Part shown: piece by piece, positions 6,679-14,168 of the stretch
How the letters are laid out: the number at the start of each line of letters is the position of its first letter
How positions within the stretch are numbered: position 1 is the stretch's first letter
NCBI GenBank assembly: GCA_934279105.1
Contig: CAKQWR010000026.1
Span: 1 to 15,460 of the forward strand
Reading direction: 5' to 3'
DNA: 15,460 nt
Source of the DNA: an uncultured Oribacterium sp.
GTDB taxonomy: Bacteria; Bacillota; Clostridia; Lachnospirales; Lachnospiraceae
The notes under the pieces: generated by a model
What the model saw: the letters and a program-made list of their open reading frames with translations, nothing else
Databases searched by the model: none
What the model was told of the DNA's origin: nothing
Made by a program: the position numbers and the translations under genes

Positions 6679-6721
6679 CTGGTATACATTTTATGCCAGT
6701 CATTGTACACTGAAGACAATG
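6679..6721 (+). promoter_or_regulatory. two dyad symmetries in front of uxaC, candidate operators
   Basis: CTGGTATA-CATTT-TATGCCAG (6679-6699) is an 8-pair inverted repeat with one wobble and a GTATAC core. CATTGT and ACAATG (6701-6721) form a second, overlapping the presumed -35. Neither resembles the cre-like site upstream of the regulator gene, so another regulator may bind here. The first could also act as a weak hairpin after the regulator gene. Confidence 0.45.
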
Positions 6722-6742
6722 CCGTATGGCGTTGCATATAAA
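6713..6742 (+). promoter_or_regulatory. candidate promoter of uxaC
   Basis: AAGACA and TATAAA are separated by 18 bases. The -10 is good and the -35 weak, consistent with a regulated promoter. It leaves an untranslated leader of roughly 85 bases before the uxaC start. Confidence 0.45.
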
Positions 6743-6835
6743 TCATTCTTGTATCCGCAGGACATGCTTCATACAGATTTTATTATGTCGAGACTTTGTG
6801 CTGCAGATACCACTATCACTCATGGAGGTAAAGCT

Positions 6836-8263
6836 ATGAAACCATTTATGGACAAGGACTTCCTGCTTACAACGGATGTAGCGAAGGAACTCTATCACGA
6901 GATTGCAGAGAAGGCACCTATTCTCGATTACCACTGCCACATCGATCCGAAGGATATCGCAACGGACAAGAGCTACGATAACATCTTCCAGGTTTGGCTC
7001 GGAAAGCCACCTATCGGTGACCACTACAAGTGGAGACAGATGCGTGTAAACGGTGTTCCGGAGGAATATATCACAGGTGACAAGCCAGACCGCGAGAAGT
7101 TCCAGATGTGGGCAGAGACGATGCCGAAGCTGATCGGCAACCCACTCTACCACTGGTCTCACCTCGAGCTTCGTAAGTACTTCGGCTTCGATGGCTACCT
7201 CAATGGCGATACAGCCGAGGAAGTATGGAACCTCTGCAACGAGAAGCTGCATGATCCATCCATGTCTGTACGTAATATCATCAAGCAGTCTAACGTAAAG
7301 CTCATCTGCACCACCGATGACCCAATCGATACACTCGAGTGGCATCAGAAAATTAAGGACGATGCAAGCTTCGATGTGCAGGTTCTTCCTGCATGGAGAC
7401 CGGACAAGCTGAACAACATCGAGCTCCCGACCTTCGCTCCATACATCGCACAGCTCGCCGAGAGATCCGGTATCACCATCACCGATATGGCATCTCTTGA
7501 GAAGGCTGTCGCTGATCGTCTCGATTTCTTCCAGTCCATGGGTTGCACCGTAACCGACCATGGTGTTCGTTACGTTGCATACGTTCCATCTGAGAAGTCC
7601 GAGCTTGATGCGATCCTGAAGAAGGCCATGAATGGCGAGGCAGTGACCACGGAAGAAGCTGCAAAGTACAAGACCGCTATGCTTCTCTTCCTGGCAAAGG
7701 AATACAACAAGCGTGACATGGTTATGCAGATCCACTATGGATGCGTACGTAATAATAACGCGGATATGTTCGCAAAGCTCGGCCCGGATACCGGTTTCGA
7801 CTCTGTCGACAATTACGCTCCGGCGGATCAGCTTGCAAACTTCTTTAATGCACTCAGCGTAACCGATGAGATTCCAAAGACGATTCTCTACTCGCTGAAT
7901 CCTTGCGATAACACGACGATCAACACCATCGCCGGCTGTTTCTGCAAGGCACCTGTAAAGAACAGAATCACGCAGGGCGCTGCATGGTGGTTCAACGATC
8001 ACAAGCAGGGCATGATCGACCAGATGGTCAACATGGCAAACCTTTCCGTACTCGGAAACTTTAACGGTATGCTGACCGACTCTCGTTCCTTCCTCTCCTA
8101 TGCTCGTCACGACTACTTCCGTCGTATTCTCTGCGAGCTGATCGGACAGTGGGTTGAGAACGGTGAGTATCCATACGATAAGAAGGCGCTGACCGAGATC
8201 GTTAAGGGTATCTCCTACAACAACGCTGTAAAGTACTTCGGCTTCAACCTCGAGCAGTGCTGA
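6836..8263 (+). CDS. uxaC: glucuronate (uronate) isomerase
   Basis: Cytoplasmic isomerase of 475 residues, close to the usual 470. It converts D-glucuronate to D-fructuronate and D-galacturonate to D-tagaturonate, the first step of hexuronate breakdown. The metal-binding motif of the amidohydrolase-like fold is seen as DYHCHIDPKDI (31-41), with His33 and His35. Other typical segments are KLICTTDDPIDTLEWH and VMQIHYGCVRNNN. The start is the ATG before KPFMDKDFLL, behind GGAGGT; a 67-residue longer in-frame reading has no family resemblance and crosses the promoter. It follows the LacI-family regulator by 181 bases and has two terminators after it. The codon choice is more biased than in the neighbouring regulator gene (many AAG, CTC, GAG codons), suggesting high expression when induced. 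Confidence 0.96.
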   Translation: MKPFMDKDFLLTTDVAKELYHEIAEKAPILDYHCHIDPKDIATDKSYDNIFQVWLGKPPIGDHYKWRQMRVNGVPEEYITGDKPDREKFQMWAETMPKLIGNPLYHWSHLELRKYFGFDGYLNGDTAEEVWNLCNEKLHDPSMSVRNIIKQSNVKLICTTDDPIDTLEWHQKIKDDASFDVQVLPAWRPDKLNNIELPTFAPYIAQLAERSGITITDMASLEKAVADRLDFFQSMGCTVTDHGVRYVAYVPSEKSELDAILKKAMNGEAVTTEEAAKYKTAMLLFLAKEYNKRDMVMQIHYGCVRNNNADMFAKLGPDTGFDSVDNYAPADQLANFFNALSVTDEIPKTILYSLNPCDNTTINTIAGCFCKAPVKNRITQGAAWWFNDHKQGMIDQMVNMANLSVLGNFNGMLTDSRSFLSYARHDYFRRILCELIGQWVENGEYPYDKKALTEIVKGISYNNAVKYFGFNLEQC

Positions 8264-8298
8264 TCTGAAAGCGTTCCATTTCTTCTATCAATTTCGAG

Positions 8299-8326
8299 CG
8301 GCAGTCCTTAGGACTGCCGTTCTTTT
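8299..8326 (+). terminator. intrinsic terminator of uxaC
   Basis: CGGCAGTCC and GGACTGCCG form a perfect 9-pair stem around TTA, followed by TTCTTTT. It begins 36 bases after the uxaC stop. Confidence 0.92.
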
Positions 8327-8390
8327 GTCTGGCATAAATGCCTGATTTCAGAACCTTAAGCAGATAATCACAAGTTCAAAATCTGAATAC

Positions 8391-8444
8391 AAAAACGGGA
8401 ACACATTCATCCTTTAAGGATCATGTGTTCCCGTTTCATTTTTT
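8391..8444. terminator. bidirectional terminator between uxaC and rnpB
   Basis: AAACGGGAACACAT pairs with ATGTGTTCCCGTTT over 14 positions, with a further small palindrome ATCCTT-T-AAGGAT inside the loop. There are six T just after it on the plus strand and five T on the minus strand. It can stop uxaC read-through and end the rnpB transcript. Confidence 0.88.
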
Positions 8445-8449
8445 CTAAA

Positions 8450-8796
8450 ATCGAGTATCGTAATAAGCCGGGTTATGTATCAAGTGGTCATCTATCTAGG
8501 ACGTATGTTGCCATACGCCTCAATCAACCTACCCGGAAGCGGACGAGCCACCCTATGCTTCCTGTTTGGTCTTTCTTCAGATGGGGTTTATAATGCCGTT
8601 CCTGTCACCAGGCCCGCGGTAGTCTCTTACACTGCCCTTGCACCCTTACCGGCCGAAGCCGGCGGTCTACTCTCTGTTACACTTTCCTGTGCGTCACCGC
8701 AACCTGCCGTTAGCAGGCATCCTGCTCTGTGAAGCCCGGACTTTCCTCTCCCAGCCGGTTTCCCTACGCTGGCAGCGACCACATCCGATACTCGAC
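8450..8796 (-). ncRNA. rnpB: RNase P RNA, bacterial class A
   Basis: Catalytic RNA of RNase P, which trims the 5' leader from tRNA precursors. The conserved 5' core GAGGAAAGTCC is at 8738-8748 and the conserved 3' element ACCCGGCTTA at 8464-8473. The terminal P1 helix is formed by CGAGTATCG near the 5' end and CGATACTCG at the 3' end. A CCGGC-TTCG-GCCGG hairpin and the ACAGAGAGTAGACCGCC segment fit the class A layout, and the length of about 347 is normal. Ends are set from P1 and the promoter and may be off by a few bases. It lies directly downstream of the nucleoside kinase gene and is followed by the bidirectional terminator. Confidence 0.96.
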
Positions 8797-8801
8797 ATAA
8801 C

Positions 8802-8830
8802 ATTTTACCTCAGGATTCACCGGCCGTCAA
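8802..8830 (-). promoter_or_regulatory. promoter of rnpB
   Basis: TTGACG and TAAAAT on the minus strand are separated by 17 bases. The expected start, about 8795, matches the 5' end of the P1 helix. The -35 lies three bases after the nucleoside kinase stop codon. Confidence 0.85.
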
Positions 8831-8833
8831 GCA

Positions 8834-10489
8834 TCACCCGACATCGAGACAACTGCCGCCGATGAATTCACGAATGATGGAGTTCTTCGGAATCAGCTCA
8901 GGACTGATCGGAAGGAAGTAGTCCAGGAACTTGAGGAGTCGCTTCGCTTCCTGATATTCCGGCTCATCCGGATGTATCTGGAACAGAAGCGGTGCCGCAA
9001 AGAGCTTCAGTACAGGGAGTTCATAGATCATGCTTGAGTTCACCATCACATCCGCGGTCTCTTGATACGGGAAGATGTTCCTGTTCTCACCTCTACGTAC
9101 ACTGTCCCACATCGCAATGGTATCCTTCGCGCTGTAGCCACGAGTTCGGTTGTCACGTACGATACGACGAAGCAGACGAGCGTCCGTGGTCGGTATGCGG
9201 TTGTGAGCATCAACGTTGATCTGTGTCAGTGCCGAAATATAGATTTTGAAGCGGGTATCCGCCGGAAGAGACTGTGACATCTCATCATTCAGACAGTGGA
9301 TGCCCTCGATGACCAGGACATCATTCTCACCGAGCTTACAGAAGTTTCCGCGATATTCGCGTTTCCCCGTGATGAAGTTATAAACCGGAAGCTGTACGGT
9401 CTCACCTGCAAGGAGCTTCAGCATATCCTCGCTGAACTGCTCGATATCGACGCACTTAATGGATTCAAAATCCCGCTTTCCGTCAGGGCCAATCGGTGCC
9501 AGCTCACGATCACGGAAATAGTTGTCGACCGTAATCGGCTGCGGATGAAGACCGAGCGCCATAAGCTGGATACTGAGTCGACGTGCAAAGGTCGTCTTCC
9601 CAGAACTTGATGGGCCGGCAATGAGGATGATTTTCTTATTCATCCGAGCAATCTTCATCGCGATGTTGCCGATTGTTTTCTCAAAGATGGCTTCCTGCAT
9701 CAAGATGAGTTCGTCTGTACCACCCTGGACGATGCAGTCATTCAGGGCGCCGACATTGCCACAATGGATAGAGTTCGCCCACGCTGCTGATTCCTTCTGA
9801 ACCTGGTACAGTTTATCCTGCGGCGTAAAAGTCGGTATACGATTTGGATTCCGAAGCGTCGGCAGCATCAGCACGAAACCTGAGCCGTACGGCACCAGAT
9901 CGAAGTCTGTGATGTAGCCGGTATCCATGACCATATAGCCATAATAGTAGTCAAAAAAATTTCCGAGACTGTAGATGTTGACACGGCTCGTCATACGGTA
10001 GTGGAACAGGCGCTCCTTACTGATCATGCCGACCTCGTGGAACATCCGGATTGCTTCATCGGTCGGTACGCTCTTCTTCATAATCGGAATCTGCTGATCA
10101 CGGTAAGATTCCATCGTCTGTTTCACTTTCGCAAGCAGTTCTTCGCTCACCTCGACTTCCCCCTTCAAATAGCCGTAGAAGCCACCACCGAGTGTATAGT
10201 CGACGACGACACCGAAGTCTGGGATGTCAGAGCACACGTGATAAAAGGCTTTCAGCATCATGAAGATCGCAGAGCGCTGATAGGCCATATGTCCTTCCTT
10301 ATCTGCCGCGGTGATAAAGCTGAGCTCGCCTCCTCTTTCCGGAACACGCTTATGAAGCTCATAAAGCTTGGTATCGAGTTTTACAAGTAAAATCTCGTTC
10401 GGTACCTCCGACTGATACTGTGCGACGATTTCATAAAACGTCGTTCCCGCAGGGTAGTTTCTGGTTTCGCCATGAACGGTAATGTTCAT
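8834..10489 (-). CDS. nucleoside (uridine) kinase with N-terminal TGS domain
   Basis: Protein of 551 residues with a composite architecture. Residues 1 to about 60 (MNITVHGETRNYPAGTTFYEIV...) look like a TGS domain. Residues about 65-230 resemble the second additional domain of threonyl-tRNA synthetase, though the usual metal-binding His pattern is not intact. From about 285 there is a uridine kinase/phosphoribulokinase-type P-loop domain: Walker A GPSSSGKTT (292-300), then PITVDNYFRDRE and LVIEGIHCLND. It most likely phosphorylates a nucleoside such as uridine or cytidine with a nucleoside triphosphate. This long form is common in clostridia. The ATG start lies 6 bases after GGAGG. It is preceded by a 163-base gap with a large stem-loop and followed within a few bases by the rnpB promoter. 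The role of the TGS part is unknown. Confidence 0.85.
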   Translation of the reverse strand: MNITVHGETRNYPAGTTFYEIVAQYQSEVPNEILLVKLDTKLYELHKRVPERGGELSFITAADKEGHMAYQRSAIFMMLKAFYHVCSDIPDFGVVVDYTLGGGFYGYLKGEVEVSEELLAKVKQTMESYRDQQIPIMKKSVPTDEAIRMFHEVGMISKERLFHYRMTSRVNIYSLGNFFDYYYGYMVMDTGYITDFDLVPYGSGFVLMLPTLRNPNRIPTFTPQDKLYQVQKESAAWANSIHCGNVGALNDCIVQGGTDELILMQEAIFEKTIGNIAMKIARMNKKIILIAGPSSSGKTTFARRLSIQLMALGLHPQPITVDNYFRDRELAPIGPDGKRDFESIKCVDIEQFSEDMLKLLAGETVQLPVYNFITGKREYRGNFCKLGENDVLVIEGIHCLNDEMSQSLPADTRFKIYISALTQINVDAHNRIPTTDARLLRRIVRDNRTRGYSAKDTIAMWDSVRRGENRNIFPYQETADVMVNSSMIYELPVLKLFAAPLLFQIHPDEPEYQEAKRLLKFLDYFLPISPELIPKNSIIREFIGGSCLDVG

Positions 10490-10559
10490 TATATTTCCTC
10501 CTTTCACGGATGCCGCACTATTTTATGCTTCTTCCGTAGTTTATTATTAATAGCTGCGA

Positions 10560-10612
10560 ACGGCACGCCGCATGGTGGACTGGGCACAATGCCAGCCCCA
10601 TGGACGTGCCGT
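10560..10612 (-). other. large stem-loop between nif3 and the nucleoside kinase gene
   Basis: On the minus strand ACGGCACG pairs with CGTGCCGT, then CATGG with CCATG, then GGCTGG with CCAGTC (one wobble), around an eight-base loop. No T-run follows on either strand, so it is not a standard terminator. It lies about 70 bases before the kinase start. It could be an mRNA processing or stability element, a protein-binding leader structure, or a copy of a dispersed repeat. Confidence 0.6.
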
Positions 10613-10652
10613 CTCATTCCGTTTCGATTTCTTTTCGTTCAGATATGAATAC

Positions 10653-11510
10653 TCATACGATCTGCGCCGGGAAATGCAGCTCTTCTTCGATGATTTCCAT
10701 TTCCGGGAACTGTGAACGCAGGAAATCTGCGATGTAATGCACGAAGATATGTTCGAGGCCATAATGGCCGGCATCCAGTAGGCTGATGCCTTCTTCGCAG
10801 AGATCGAGACCTTCATGGTGACCCATATCACCACTCAGGAAGGCGTCGACCTGAAGCCCCATTACTTCCTTCAGCTCACCACGTCCAGAGCCAGGACAGC
10901 AGGCAATGCGCCGTATCGGTATGCCAGCATCATAGTACTGTACAAACGGGAGCCCGAACCTTTCCTTTACGCATGCAGCGAACTCGCCAGCCGTCATCAT
11001 CCGTGGCAGCTCCGCGGTAAAGCCGATGCCATACGCATCCGGATTTACGTCCTCTGTCGTCTCTACGACACGCATTTTAAGGCCTTCAGGAGCACCGTTC
11101 TGTTCTGCGCACGGAAGAAATCCATCCGCTTCCATAAGACCTGTTTTACGAAGCCCCAGCGCCTTACATACGATGTCTGCCATACCACCCGGACAGGCAT
11201 CGAAATTCGTGTGCATCGAGAAGACTGAAACATCATTCTGAATCAGGTCCAGAAGCTTGAGCCCCAGCGCTGACTGATCATTGATGGCCTTTAATCCACG
11301 GAAGATAATCGGGTGATGCGTCACAATCAAATCACACCCCGCATCGATGGCGGCATCAACGACCACGCCAGATGCATCCAGTGCGACGTAGATGCGGCTT
11401 ACTTCCCGATCCGAACGACCGACCAGCAGTCCAGGATTATCCCAGTCGCATGCAGCCGCCTTCGGTGCGAGCTGCTCAAGCTTTTCAGTAACCATTGATA
11501 CCGTGTTCAT
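10653..11510 (-). CDS. Nif3-like dinuclear metal centre protein
   Basis: Protein of 285 residues of the Nif3/YbgI/YqfO family, which forms hexameric toroids with a two-metal site. The metal ligands are all visible: His65-His66 in THHP, His100 and Asp104 in HTNFD, and His249 and Glu253 in AGHYGLEH. The length fits the short form without the PII-like insertion seen in the Bacillus protein. The family is sometimes labelled GTP cyclohydrolase 1 type 2, but its cellular role is unsettled. Its ATG overlaps the trmK TGA (ATGA), so it is almost certainly co-translated with trmK. The trmK-nif3 pairing is widespread in Firmicutes. Confidence 0.93.
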   Translation of the reverse strand: MNTVSMVTEKLEQLAPKAAACDWDNPGLLVGRSDREVSRIYVALDASGVVVDAAIDAGCDLIVTHHPIIFRGLKAINDQSALGLKLLDLIQNDVSVFSMHTNFDACPGGMADIVCKALGLRKTGLMEADGFLPCAEQNGAPEGLKMRVVETTEDVNPDAYGIGFTAELPRMMTAGEFAACVKERFGLPFVQYYDAGIPIRRIACCPGSGRGELKEVMGLQVDAFLSGDMGHHEGLDLCEEGISLLDAGHYGLEHIFVHYIADFLRSQFPEMEIIEEELHFPAQIV

Positions 11511-12262
11511 CGATATGCCTCCAGTGCGTTTAAACAGTGCTGATATGCGTTTCGTACCTCAAACGAATCGGTCTGTTCGAGGATACCTTCATATCTTGAT
11601 TTTTCCTTTTCCAGGAAGCTTTTTAAAGTCGGGTCGAGGTGAAGAAGCAGCTTTCCGCCATAGAGAAAATCTTCTTCCGTCACATATGCCGGATCGGCAC
11701 ACGTTGCTACGCCCTCTTCTGATTCCGCTTTACGGCTTCCGTTTACAGTGTTCCACTCATTTACTTTATGATTCAACGTACCTGTGCGATTTGAAACACT
11801 CAGAATCACATAATACTTCCCTTCATCGATGAGCATCGTCTCTTCATCGATCTGCATGCCCGCATCGAGAAGAAATCTCCGAAAATGCGGAATTTCTGAC
11901 TGTGGCGAAAGAATGTAGTTTTCAAAATCGAGGAGACGTCCTTTCAGAATACGTTCCATCAGCGGTCCACCCATGCCGGCAATGACGACTGTATCCGCCT
12001 CTCCCGGTGCCACTTTATCGAGTCCATCCGAAAGTCGTGTCTCGATTTTTCCAGCGAGTCCGGCACAGAGAATATGCTCCGCCGCATGCTGCAGTGGTCC
12101 CTTTCGCACATCACATGCAAGCGCCTGCGCTGCCTTACCTCTCCGAACGGCTTCGATTGCAACATAAGCATGGTCACAACCGATATCCGCGATGCAATGA
12201 GATTCCGGCATCAGATCTATGATTTTTTCCAGTCTTTTTGGAAGCTGAAACTGCTTTTCCAA
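11507..12262 (-). CDS. trmK: tRNA (adenine22-N1)-methyltransferase TrmK
   Basis: SAM-dependent enzyme of 251 residues that methylates N1 of A22 in the D-loop of certain tRNAs. The SAM-binding motif I is IADIGCDHAYVAIEA (24-38), and the family motif GMGGPLM is at 96-102. A helical C-terminal region (about 205-250, KSFLEKEKSRYEGILEQ...) resembles the coiled-coil domain of TrmK. The start codon is TTG, 7 bases after GGAGG, because no ATG lies upstream in frame before the dnaG stop. It begins 20 bases after dnaG and overlaps nif3 by 4 bases, indicating one operon. Confidence 0.93.
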   Translation of the reverse strand: MEKQFQLPKRLEKIIDLMPESHCIADIGCDHAYVAIEAVRRGKAAQALACDVRKGPLQHAAEHILCAGLAGKIETRLSDGLDKVAPGEADTVVIAGMGGPLMERILKGRLLDFENYILSPQSEIPHFRRFLLDAGMQIDEETMLIDEGKYYVILSVSNRTGTLNHKVNEWNTVNGSRKAESEEGVATCADPAYVTEEDFLYGGKLLLHLDPTLKSFLEKEKSRYEGILEQTDSFEVRNAYQHCLNALEAYR

Positions 12263-12282
12263 ATAATACCTCCGTGTTATAC

Positions 12283-14049
12283 CTAGTCAAGATGCAGACC
12301 CTGCAGTTCCGACTGCTGACGAAAGAGTTCCGACAGCCGGTGTGGATCTGTCTCATTTACAATTTTCGTGTTAAGCGAGCTCATCTTTACATTTCGGATC
12401 ACATCCTCGAGTCCTCGCTTAAAATCACGTTCATCGACATCCTCCGGCAGTAGATTACCGTTAAACATTGCAGCAACCTTCTCATATGCTTCTTCATCCT
12501 CACGGAAGCGATCGAGAATCGTATTCACCGGTTTTTCCTGATATACGAGCTCCAGTACCGTACGGACTGTTTCGTCACTGATATCCGACGAGTTGATATA
12601 CTTCTGTACTGTTTTTATAAGCTCCGGCTTTTCGCTGAGCCAGGTCACAAGCTGTTTTTCTGATTTCTGCAGCGCCGTCTCTCCTTTTTTCTTCGGGTTC
12701 GTCCGTGGCATAAAGGATGTTGATTGGTAAACCTTTTCATTCAGCGGAGAATTCCGGCGGGCTCTCTGCTCCCCAATCGTATTCACGAGATGCCGAAGTG
12801 CATTCACATCAAACATCTGCTCTCGTGCGACCGCCTGGATATAGTTTTCGCGTTCGATGGCCTCCTGAATTTCGCTCAGTTTTTCAGCCGCCGCATTTGT
12901 ATATGCCGTCATGCCGGCCGGATCCTTGAGGTCATAATCCAGTTTCATAACATCGATAAGCCAGAGAAAACTATTCTGTGCCTGCTCAACGCGCTCCTGA
13001 AATGCGTCCTGACCTAAAGTCTTGATAAACTCGTCTGGATCCTTATATGGCTTCATGTTGATGACCTTACTCTGAATCCCGACTGCCTTCAGCATCGGCA
13101 TCGCGCGCTTCGCCGCCTTGATACCGGCACCATCCGAATCATAGGTCAGAAGAATCTCATCGACATAGCGCTTCAGAAGACGGCACTGCTCTTCCGTGAG
13201 TGCAGTACCGAGCGAAGCGACCGCATTGGTGAATCCTGCCTGATGCATCGAAATGACATCCATATAACCTTCACAAAGTATGAAATACTTCTTTCTCGAT
13301 TTCTTCGCATAACATAGCCCGAAAAGATTTCTTGATTTATCGAAGAGCCGAGTCTCCGGACTGTTCAGGTACTTCGGTTCACCATCTCCCATCACACGAC
13401 CGCCGAAACCGATCACACGACTGTTGACGTCCATGATTGGAAAGATGACACGATTAAAGAACTTATCGTATGCACCACGCTCCGAGAAATTCACAAGCCC
13501 GGACTCACGAAGTGTCTTATCATCATAGCCAGACTGTCGAAGATAACGATAGAGCCCATCTCGTGTCTGATCAGCATAGCCGAGGCCCCAGGCCCGCAGA
13601 GTTTCATCGCTCAGCTTTCTTTTTCGGAAATAGTTCATTCCGATCTGTCCGACCGGCTTCCGAAGTGCATCGTAAAAGTATACAGCCGCCTTTTTATTGA
13701 TTTCGAGCAGTTTCGTCCGCAGATCGCGGTTCTGGCGCTCCTCGCTGCTGACCGTGCTTTCCGGAAGCTGATACCCTTCTTCCTCTGCAAGCTTGCGCAC
13801 AGCTTCCAGGAACGTGATATTCTCATATTCCATCGTGAATTTCAGAACATCGCCACCCTTACCACATCCGAAGCAGTAAAAGATCTGCTTCGATTGATTG
13901 ACCGAAAAAGACGGGGTCTTTTCGCCATGAAATGGGCAGAGGCCGAAATAATTCGCACCCATTTTTTTCAGATGTACTACTTTACCGACCACGTCGACGA
14001 TGTCAGCACGTGATCTTACTTCTTCTATAACTTCTTCAGGATAATACAA
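12283..14049 (-). CDS. dnaG: DNA primase
   Basis: Replication primase of 588 residues that makes RNA primers at the fork with the DnaB-type helicase. The N-terminal zinc-binding domain has Cys38, His41, Cys59 and Cys62 (CPFH...CFGC). The TOPRIM catalytic region shows Glu260 in CEGYMDV and Asp304/Asp306 in YDSDGAG. The C-terminal 180 or so residues form the helicase-interaction part. The start codon is TTG at YYPEEVIEEVRSRADIV, the usual DnaG N-terminus. In-frame stops lie just upstream and the next Met is at residue 30, inside the conserved region. A GGAG lies 7 bases before it. It follows dgt by 119 bases and precedes trmK by 20. The rpoD gene that often follows dnaG in clostridia is missing. 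Confidence 0.97.
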   Translation of the reverse strand: MYYPEEVIEEVRSRADIVDVVGKVVHLKKMGANYFGLCPFHGEKTPSFSVNQSKQIFYCFGCGKGGDVLKFTMEYENITFLEAVRKLAEEEGYQLPESTVSSEERQNRDLRTKLLEINKKAAVYFYDALRKPVGQIGMNYFRKRKLSDETLRAWGLGYADQTRDGLYRYLRQSGYDDKTLRESGLVNFSERGAYDKFFNRVIFPIMDVNSRVIGFGGRVMGDGEPKYLNSPETRLFDKSRNLFGLCYAKKSRKKYFILCEGYMDVISMHQAGFTNAVASLGTALTEEQCRLLKRYVDEILLTYDSDGAGIKAAKRAMPMLKAVGIQSKVINMKPYKDPDEFIKTLGQDAFQERVEQAQNSFLWLIDVMKLDYDLKDPAGMTAYTNAAAEKLSEIQEAIERENYIQAVAREQMFDVNALRHLVNTIGEQRARRNSPLNEKVYQSTSFMPRTNPKKKGETALQKSEKQLVTWLSEKPELIKTVQKYINSSDISDETVRTVLELVYQEKPVNTILDRFREDEEAYEKVAAMFNGNLLPEDVDERDFKRGLEDVIRNVKMSSLNTKIVNETDPHRLSELFRQQSELQGLHLD

Positions 14050-14168
14050 GGTGCTTCTCCAGTTTCATTACTCCAGTAACAGATTCATGCCTTCCGCGAC
14101 TCTCCACGAAATACTGCCGTGGTCTGAACATAGCACACGTCAGGACAGAGCCCCCCTGATCGGAGGCA

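Noticed and set aside
6743..8110. 455-codon minus-strand frame opposite uxaC
   Set aside because: It lies wholly antisense to a clearly conserved uxaC, is rich in His, Cys and Val with no recognisable domain, and reflects the biased codon use of uxaC.
8475..8865. Two short plus-strand frames over rnpB
   Set aside because: They are antisense to RNase P RNA and start or end inside its conserved helices.
14050..14168. Possible leader structure between dgt and dnaG
   Set aside because: Only weak 5-pair hairpins (for example CCACG/CGTGG) are seen, with no T-run and no clear promoter.
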